From positions 501,001 to 565,000 of the forward strand of contig JAFCMP010000357.1 in the NCBI GenBank assembly GCA_017506865.1: DNA of 64,000 bases, given 5' to 3'. A program made the position numbers and the translations under genes. A model generated the notes under the pieces. The model had not been told where the DNA came from. It saw only the letters and a program-made list of their open reading frames with translations, and did no database searches. This document shows, one piece after another, positions 55,554-64,000 of the stretch; position 1 is the stretch's first letter, and each line of letters opens with the position of its first letter. The DNA is from Tribonema minus. Taxonomy: Eukaryota > Sar > Xanthophyceae > Tribonematales > Tribonemataceae.

Positions 55554-56693
55554 ACACCCATCGTTGCTGTACATACTCAGTGCAATGGCAAAATGACATT
55601 GACACTACACCCCGCGCAATGGTACCGTGACACTGTGCTGACCGTCACAGCAGCACTGTGTGCAGTGCCGCCACCTACCACAGAATTGATACACAATGCA
55701 CGGCACATTGCAGGGTCTCGGTGGTCCTCTGTTGAAGTTTCTTTTACCATTGAGTGAGTGTGCACTGTCCCTGCTTGCGCATTTTTCCACAGAGAGAATG
55801 CTTCGTGATACATGTCGCTCCGTTCATGCCTTGGCTGGAGCTGACTGCCAGAGCTGTGATTGAAATGTGCATGAACAATCTCAACATGAGACTGCTAGCA
55901 GTGCAGCATGCAGATTGGCAGATCTGAATGCACATAGCTTGCACATTGCTGCACATGTGTGTAGGATGTGCTGTAGACCAGACGAGGGCTGGCCCAAGCT
56001 CTGATTGCCGTGGAGCTCACAGGTGCCTGGTCCAATGCCTTAGCACACATGCCACACTTCATGCATCTGGTTGCTGCATGATGGGCACATAAAACATGGC
56101 CTGGATCGCATCGCAGAATTACAAGACACCAACAGTACTTCTATCCCACCAAAATGCAAGCAGTAGCAAAGGCATGAGAGCAAAAGTGCCAGTGTAGTTC
56201 AAGCTCCATCCTCTATTCATTTGCCACAAAGCTTGTAGTGCTGGTGAAGTGCAACAGGAATTGATCCACAGCACCGCACCAGTTGTCTACTGCGAATACA
56301 CAAGACATGATGAGCTTTCATATGGTATTGCCGTTGACACGGTTGGATGTCTTGCGAAATCAAGGCAAATGCCGCCACTCAGCGCCAATGGATGGTATGG
56401 CCTTTGCAGCAGCTGCAGTTGCAGCTGCAGGTTTGAGCTATAACAGGGGCCTGCAAGTAACACGCGGCAGTGAGGTTGCCATGGTGCCACACTGCTCATT
56501 CCCTCTCTAAGGACTGTCTGCCGCCCCTGACGCTTTGTCTCCAGTGCGCTGAGCCGTGCTGCAGCGCTTGAAGCAGGTCAATGAAGCTGAGCTTTCGCTT
56601 TCCACAAATGAACCATTGCTGGCGTAATGAGTTTCACAGCCTTCATCGTGGCAGCAGCCACATCGGCATCCGCCGCCACCGCCGCCATCGTTA
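55554..56693. other. Intergenic between PIG-Y and U2AF35 stops
   Basis: Convergent 3' ends; no coding frame is supported in about 1.1 kb. Confidence 0.5.
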
Positions 56694-59600
56694 TCACTCT
56701 TCATCCGCAGCATCCGCATCGCCCCCTGCTGCCTCCGCTTCTGCCATTGCATCGCCGGCAGTCTCTGCTTCTGCCATTGCGTCTTCTGCTGCCGCCTCAA
56801 GCACGGCCTCCTTGGTAACGGCAGCAGCAGCGTCGGCCCCAGCGACTGCCGCCACCACCTCCGCATCCGCAGCGTCCACCTCCGCCTCCGCCGCCGCCAC
56901 CTCTGCCGTCGCGGCTGCGGCCACCGCCGAGTCATCCACAGGCGCGGCAGCGGCGGCGCCCTCCCCTGCGTCAGCGCTCATTTCCACGTCCTTGCCATTA
57001 GACTTGGCGTCAGCAGCATCCGCTCCGTTGTGCGCAGCGCCATCGCCGCTGCCTTCGTGTTTTTCGCCATTGGCACGCGCCCCATCGCGCGGCTTGTCCT
57101 TTTCGCCGTCGCCCCTGTCATCGAAGCGCCTGTCGCGGCGGGACCTGCGGCCATCGCGGTCTCGGCTGTCGCGCCGCTCGCGACTGTCGCGTCGCTCTCT
57201 GCTGTCGCGGCGCTCGCGGCTGCCGCGGCGCTCGTGGCGTGAAGAGCGACGCTCGGGCTCCGCCTGAGGTAGGTATGCATAGGTATTTGAAGGGACGGTA
57301 AGGGGCAGGGTACGAGATGATGCAGCTGGAAGGGTAGCTGTGTGAGCAGTGATGCGTTTGGCTGGGTGTGAGGGCGCTGGGGCCAGGCGAAGGCACAGGA
57401 CTGCCACGAGTGCTGCTGCTGACTCTGCTGGAGACGCGACAAGACGAGGCCTGGGTTCATCGCAGGTCATTCAACAAAGAGGTGCAGCCAGCGCTGAAGT
57501 GAATGCTCAGTGTGTCAAGCGAGCTGCGGAGAGAGCAGGCCACGCAGGTGGTGCAAGCGGTGCAAGTGCGACTGTGCTTCGTGTGACGTGTGTCCACGAG
57601 TCACTGTTGTCATGACTTGCAGTTATCACAAGCACGCCAAAGTGCAGCAAATCTATACATATATGGCGATCAATCCATCCATGCCTGAAGTGTGTCAGAT
57701 TGGAAGAAGCAACAGTCCCTGAGTCCTTTGTGGACGATTTGGTTAATTGAGCCGTTCACCAAGCCATTTGAAAGCCAAACCAGCGCTCACAAAGTAGGCT
57801 GTCCTTCTTTCATCCGATACTGGGACACAGCAAATCTCAGATGTATCTGTCATTGCCCCGCAGGCTGGGGTGTTGTGCTATAGCTTGCCCGCTCTTTGTG
57901 TACCTGTGAGATGCACACATGAGTGCCAAGCACAGTGATAGCAAGCCGCCATTGTCCAATCTTGGTCAAAATGCATCCACGGTGATCATGCACACACCCT
58001 CTCTCAAAGCCCCAGGTATAGAGGGTCCACCCATAAGCTCTTCAGGTCTGCAAAGCCCAGAAAGAGTAAACCCACAAGACCTTCAACTCCGCAAAACGTG
58101 CAGCTTCTGATTCCTCACCTTTTCTCTGGCATCCTTGTCTTTGGCATCCTTGTCTGGTTCCCTTCCTGGGCTCTCCTTGCGTTTCTCGCGCTCCCGCCCC
58201 GGGCTTTCCCTTCGAGACCGCTTGCTATCCCTGTCCTGATGCCTGTCTTGTGAGCGGCTGCGGCGCCTGCGGTCGCGACTGCGAATGACAGTGCGCACAC
58301 GCACACGATGTGAGCGTCACAACTTGCACATGTGGGCATGAAGTTGAGCAGGCCAGACTTCACAGTTGTGAGGAGTGTCACCAGCAGCGGCAGGCGACTG
58401 ATGGTTAAACTTGCGCAGGGTGCATGATGAAGAAGCATACGTACGCTGTCATCGTAGGCGATAGAGCGGGCCACTCCACAGCAGCTGCAGTGATTGTGGT
58501 GCCCATGCGCACATTGTCAACTTCACATTCAACTGCATCCCTTGACGTTGTCAACAGCCACTCGTCTACTGCCTGCGTCTATACCTGCTCAAGCTACGCA
58601 GCAGTCGTGGTGACTGTGGCGCTGAACACTCCGCCTACTTCAACTTCAACTGCACCTCTTTTATACCACCTCAACTGCCATGTGCTCACTGCCCGCATAC
58701 ACACGCGAGGTACATACCTGCGGCTCCTGCTGCGGCTGCGGTCGCCCCCCCCCCTGCCCCTCTTCGCCTTCCGCGCCACCTTATCCAGGTACCGCACCAC
58801 ATCCTTGGACACGTGGCGCACGTGCATGAAGTTGCACTGGCCGCCGCGCCCGCAGGTGCCCTCGTCGTACTGGCGGCACCGCGCCTCGCGAAAGTCGTTT
58901 ACCGGGGAGAATTCTGGCACCATGGGGCGGCCGCCGTACCAGCGCCCAAAGAGGCCTTTGAGCGCTGCGTCGGCGTCTTCTTCGTCGGAGAACTGGCGCA
59001 TGCAGAAGGGGGAGGGAGGGGGGGGGGGGCGGTGAGGATGGGATTTTGGGCTTTGCACAGTTCAGCGGCAACAGAGCTGCATCGCAGGAGTAATGTGTAT
59101 CTCATCTGCTCTGTCTGCCGGGCCTGAGTACTGAGTGCACCCCCTGTGACTCTACCCATAGTAATAACCTGAGGCACGCCATCAGCGGGGTTTGCACTCA
59201 AAACTGCTTATAACAGTGCTGCTCAATGACTTGGTGCCACCACAGCCCAGCCCTAGCACAACTAACACATCGAGTGAGAGCACCAATCCCAACAAACTGC
59301 ACATGGCAGATACATACCGAGTGCATCGCGCAACTGCCGGAGCTTTGCTTGTTGCATGGCCGTTGCCATTCCTGCTTAGTGGCCAGATAACAGCCACTCA
59401 TCTGACACCATGAATGTGGGACAAGGCTCGTGATCTGCAACTTCAACTCCAGTTTGTAACATGTGCACTGCGAGCGGTGACTTGCCTTGATGTAGACGTT
59501 GCCCACCAGGTGATCGCCCAGGTTGTCACACACATGCATCTCCTCCACAGAGCCAAACTTGCACAGCTCCTCATACACCTCCTCATAGAAGTCCTCAAAC

Positions 59601-62433
59601 TGCGCGCAGGGGCAGGGGGGGGGGGGTCGTAGTGGTCATCAGCACTGAAGGCGCCTGATATTGGTTGTCGGGGCCAGACTAAGCATGCAGGTACAGTGAT
59701 CAAGGCTTGTGACAGAAACAAGCTTGTGTGTATATAGCAGTACAGCCTCTACCATGAAGGTGTTGATAATGCTGCCTATGAGTTGTGCGTGGCTTGTGCA
59801 CATGTACTTGCAATTCACCTGAGCGGAATCTGTATCTCCAAACATGCAAAGACTGCCAAGCACACTGCCATAGTTGACTCTGACGACGTCATGCGCATGC
59901 ACTTCCACTTCCGCACCAGCGATCTGCGCAAGCCTGTTGGATAAGAATGGAGGAAACACATTCCCCTCTTGGTGCTCCGAAGGGAGCAAACTGCTACGTG
60001 AGGTTTGGGGTGTCATTGCTCGCTACAAGTAAGTCTCTGCACTGCTCAGATCCTGATGTAGCCGCGATCTTCACCAGTGCACTCCAACAGCAAACCCGCA
60101 ATGCACGGATGGTATGTATACATAAACAATGACGTACTCTACTCTGTACATACCTCGTCGTTGGCAGCGTCCTGGTCAATGGCATTTGGGTCACCGCCTG
60201 CTGCCAAGAGGGCGCTGGCTGGATTCTGATACATGTGGCTGAGCAGTAGGGTTTGTGAGAAGGGGGGCTTGTGGTGCTGTCGGCTGCACCTGTCGCCGTG
60301 GCGGCACGCGCCTATCTTGTAGTAGAAGGGGCAGTTGACCTGCAGGAGAGGTGAGCGTAAGCAGTGATGCATACGGTATGTCAATGCCGGTATGGCCGCA
60401 CTCTTGCATCGTTGTTGAAAACTATGAGAGGTGTGAAAATGAGCACTGCAGTTCAACTTGAGGTTGTGCACTTGACATTGCAGTTTCCCTTGTGGTTTTA
60501 TTACAGATTTGTTCCAGATCTGGTCGCGATCTTGGACCGTGATGAGTCAGCGACGCTGAGCTGGCACAGTCCAGGTTTTCATGCTTACAGTTTAACGTAC
60601 TTCGAAGTATCACTCCTGTTCAGCAAAGAATCTGTGTGTCGCCTTTTTAGCTGCCTCTGTTGCCTTTGCACTCGGCATTGGTACGCTGTGCTAGCAGTGC
60701 GCATGTTTTTCTTACACAAGTAACTTCAACAAAAAAAAGATGATCATTGCACCTCGCTGCATCATCATTCGGTTGCTGTTGAATGCTCAGCAGCGGCACG
60801 AAAACGCAGATGGCAAGAGAAGTCATCTCAACACGGGATACTGAGCACATGCGCCGTGACATGTCTGTTTGGGAAGCTCATGTTATTGCGAACATTATGA
60901 GCTTGCAAGAAGATGGTATTGATGTATGTCGTGCAGTGCACCCAAAAGTAGTGAGCACGAGAAGCGACCCACATCAATCATGTGCTCTGTGAATCATTCA
61001 CATACTGAATGGCGTATTATCAGTGCCCCCACCGCACTACATTTGTTGCTATTGCAAAACGACTTCACCACGCGTCACACGCAATGCAGTAGTGGCATTA
61101 GCAGTTTGACAACGCCACGGCTGCTGCTGCTGTGTGACATGTAACATTGCCTGTGCACATCTCCATTTGCGAACTCTGCTAGTGAATGCTTGCAGATGAC
61201 TGCTGGTGCAGCCTCACTGGTCATACGAGCAACGCACGAATAGCTGTACTCATTGAGGTAGCAAAAACGCTCACTTTGTCCTCCTCTGTGCCGTGGATTC
61301 TGGCCAAATGCTCTGCTCCACCCCTGGGCCCCCCAGCACCTCCCTGGAATCCCCTCCTACCACCGCCGCCATAGCCACCTGTACCATGCGTATAAACCAG
61401 AGCACAAGATCAGCCTCAATGGATCACGATAAGCAATGCAGATGCAGCATGAAACGCGTGTTGGGCACGACGGCATGACAGCGCTATTGACGAGAGCTGG
61501 TGGAGACTCAGCAGCGTAGAGACGATTTCGATGAAGTATGGGACACAATGGACCGGATTGACCATGTATGACCCACGCCGTAGGGTTAGACTCTGAGTGA
61601 TGATCACGATCATGAATGAATTCGCGTTTAATCTACGACCAGCAGCCATGTAGGTCCACCTCTGAGCAGTGCTGAGCTAGACGGATATTTTCCTATCAGC
61701 GCAGGACCTGCTGTCTGCCTACAACTGGAATGCTTCGGCGCACTGGTCCTCCCTGCTGCATCGACTTGAGGCTGGTCACGGATGCTCTCAACAGGCGTAG
61801 GCACTTTTCTCATTGCGCATGCTGCGCGTCCTGGTGAGCTCGTATGTGAAAGTACCAGCACACCTCTCAAAACGCTGCCAGCGTTGCACTAATGCGAGAC
61901 ACCTCGCATCACATCATGTCGTTTTGATGCCGGCAGTTGCATTTATCACAGAAATGCCCTCATGATGCCTCATGATTCCCTGTGGGAATCACGAAGCAGA
62001 AAATTGTTTGGTGCAGGCGTGCCCGTTGCACCCAGCCCAAGCATGACAGCACCTATCGTCGGCCTTTGAAAAGTGTTCGGATGGTTTTTGCAACGTTTTT
62101 GACTGAGCATTTGTTGCGTGAGGGGTCTCCAAACCTTCAAGTGCTGCCAAACGTTGCAAACCATTGGCCATGAACGAGAAAGCAGCGACAGAGCGCCTGG
62201 CTTTGTAGCTAGCACACACTGCTTACTCTCTAGGAGTACACGGATCTTCATTCCGAGTTGACGAAGCTGCAACTTACTTATGTGAGGCATCATGTCCCGG
62301 TAGTAGCAACAGGTCTGCAAATATACGCCACACGCAATGGCAGCGACATGTCTTATAGGAACTCACCACCGCCACCACCGCCGCCCCCACCATAGCGATC
62401 GCCTCCATATCCTCCGCCGCCGTTGCCGTACAT
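56694..62433 (-). CDS. U2AF1: U2AF35, small subunit of the U2 auxiliary splicing factor
   Basis: Seven exons on the minus strand: 62433-62367, 61378-61275, 60339-60154, 59599-59486, 58992-58718, 58278-58119 and 57263-56694. All phases close, giving 491 residues against about 240 in animals. U2AF35 recognises the AG at 3' splice sites with U2AF65. Order: Gly/Tyr-rich extension 1-45; [14 protein letters not shown] (family N-terminus); zinc finger 1 (C60, C69, C75, H79); UHM-type RRM ([36 protein letters not shown]175 in GRWYGG); zinc finger 2 (C196, C204, C210, H214); RS domain about 235-350 with RERRDS repeats; then an Ala/Glu/Asp tail to 491. The intron after 59486 uses a GC donor (GCAAGT). 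Acceptors of exons 59599 and 58992 are preceded by long poly-C tracts on the coding strand. The extensions at both ends are unusual for the family. Confidence 0.95.
59616..59627 (-). repeat. Poly-C tract (coding strand) before a U2AF35 acceptor
   Basis: A G-run on the plus strand, 17 bases from the exon start at 59599, serves as the pyrimidine tract of the intron. A similar run at about 59022-59031 precedes exon 58992. Confidence 0.75.
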
Positions 62434-63142
62434 TGTCCGGGGGGAAGGAGGGCTTGCGGGTGCCTAGAAGTGCCTGCTGGCCGCTGTAACAGTGAAGCCG
62501 CGCTTGATGCCACTCGCGCTATGACTTGCCTTCCCACACACGGTTTTTTCAGTCTAAGATCAGACGAGGCATACCTACCCCAACTGTGGGAGAGAGAGTG
62601 CCCTTATTAGCGCGTGCATCAGTAGCAACAGGGATGTACGTGTATTACGGCGCGTATACATTATATACGTAAAGGAAAGGGATCGCCACTCGCGAGGGGA
62701 GGGTGTACTATAGCGGACGCGTGAACAAGCCGCGCGCGCGCAGACAACAGCAAATGCAATGCGGGACACAACTGCGACAAGGTACTTCCATGCCCATTCG
62801 TAGTCACCATTCAGACCATCATTGGCAAGATTAAAAAAAATCTTCTATCGATACAAATGCCTACTCACAAACACCACAACGACACAAACGTCGCACCAGT
62901 AGGTAGTACCAGCAAGCACCGAGATTGGCTGCCAATCATCAGGGTAGCAACCGCATGCGTGATGCGCTCCCAGGAGCCCCTGACCTCAGTCGCACACGTC
63001 TTGTCAACATTCAGACCGCTGCAGCGCGTGGCACCCAGGCAGCACACATGAATCCAGCTACTCCAACACACCGAAGTAAGCACCAGCCTGCCATGCGCTC
63101 TACAGCTTACGAGCGTGCTGCTACACGATGGACGAGTCAGCA
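62434..63142. other. Intergenic upstream of U2AF35
   Basis: Upstream of the U2AF35 start and downstream of the GAF gene stop, both on the minus strand. An AT-rich TATATAATG string on the minus strand near 62660, about 230 bases from the ATG, could be a core promoter element. No coding exon is seen. Confidence 0.35.
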
Positions 63143-64000
63143 TCAGCCGCCGATGCGACTGACGGACGCCAGTTCGTCCTCCTCATCGCCCTCCTCTATC
63201 TCGGTCTTGCGCGGTATGCTGTTGCGCACGGATGCCGTGAGCTCGCGGTGGCTTGCTGTGCGCGTGAACTCGGCCTCCTCCTTGACCTGCCTGGTGTTGA
63301 TGTCCATGCTGCGACTGCTCAGGGGCGAGGCGGCATAGGAGCAGGGTATGGGTAGGTATGGGTATTGCAGAACAACACTGGCTTGGACGTTTTGTCATTT
63401 GAGATGTGCAACGGGCACTGTTGGCATACGTGACAGGGCGACTGCGCACGTCGCGCGCAGAGAGCCTGGCCTGGTGGTTGCCAAGGGGACAAACCATATA
63501 CTAGTAGCAGCACCTGTATGTGTATGACTTACATTGTCCTCATGCATATGGCGCAAGGCAGACAGCAAGCACAAGTATTGCTGCACCTGCAGTCATGACT
63601 TCCGCCACCTCTTCAAGATCAAGAAACGGTCGCATTGGTACCCCATGGGTCATGTGCGAGATCACAGAGGGAGCTGCAGTGATGACCCATTGACGCATTG
63701 AGACTACAGCAAAAACTGTGTCTGTCCGGACTCCTGACCAAGTAACCAAGTTCAAGATACTGAACACCATCAGTGAACCGCAAAACAGCAGCTCTGATAA
63801 CTTGCCGCGGGTAGATACTGCAGGACTGCCAAGCCATAGGCACACATACATACGTCAAGTACATGGAGTTCATACCTGCGGAACAGGCGCGACGACTGCA
63901 GCAGCGGCGCCAGGGTGCCCAAGAAGGACTTGAGGATTTCCTCATCTTTCTTGGAAAAGACACCCGCGTGTATGTCCCCTCTGTCTGCCTTGTTGATGAG
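63143..64000 (-). CDS. GAF-domain protein, 3' end only
   Basis: Two exons on the minus strand, beyond 64000 to 63876 and 63314-63143, with matching phase 2 and a TGA stop at 63145-63143. The first ends like a GAF domain: LINKADRGDIHAGVFSKKDE, then LKSFLGTLAPLLQSSRLFR, the pattern of the last strand and closing helix (F-x-x-x-DE-x-x-L). The second gives a charged tail of about 57 residues (DINTRQVKEEAEFTRTASHR, IEEGDEEDELASVSRIGG). GAF domains bind cyclic nucleotides or other small ligands and often sit in phosphodiesterases, cyclases or kinases. No catalytic domain follows, so it would lie N-terminal, outside the window. Confidence 0.65.

Overview
The window is nuclear DNA of a single-celled eukaryote, most likely a microalga or related protist; I cannot fix the lineage. 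Genes are split by GT-AG introns with a minority of GC-AG introns. Exons are GC-rich and introns less so. TTAGGG-type repeats lie inside introns, and housekeeping genes of eukaryotic type (SUMO, U2AF35, UTP4, PIG-Y, class III alcohol dehydrogenase) are present. I found no bacterial operons, CRISPR, rRNA or convincing tRNA. Exon structures were rebuilt by hand from splice signals, intron phase and family conservation; where phases close exactly the models are strong.

Layout: (1) + strand, about 414-9716, a large membrane protein with a beta-propeller-like ectodomain and about seven membrane segments, 5' end unresolved. (2) - strand, 16228-9992, a conserved-looking multi-exon protein I do not recognise. 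(3) - strand, 19071-18034, a single-exon hypothetical. (4) - strand, 26854-19945, class III alcohol dehydrogenase in ten exons. (5) - strand, 30718-29355, SUMO. (6) - strand, 37103-31462, an MRM1-type SpoU rRNA 2'-O-methyltransferase with a very long RGG/Gly-rich leader. (7) + strand, 37130-42935, UTP4/cirhin, divergent from (6). (8) + strand, 43219-45332, a small signal-anchored membrane protein. (9) - strand, 50773-47252, an unrecognised Ala/Gly/Arg-rich protein with a polyQ tract and a frame break. (10) + strand, 50861-54026, a UAS-UBX protein of FAF2/UBXD8 type, divergent from (9). (11) + strand, 55191-55553, PIG-Y. (12) - strand, 62433-56694, U2AF35 with unusual extensions. (13) - strand, 64000-63143, the 3' end of a GAF-domain protein.

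Several genes share themes: two ribosome-biogenesis genes (MRM1-like and UTP4) stand head to head, and ER quality control or ER membrane biogenesis is represented by the UBX protein and PIG-Y. The feature I find most interesting is not a protein. Many introns contain partial tandem copies of their own exon-intron junctions, some with intact and some with disabled splice sites. Long poly-C tracts sit just upstream of many acceptors in the sense of the gene, on both strands. The window also encodes an atypical U2AF35, the factor that recognises 3' splice sites.
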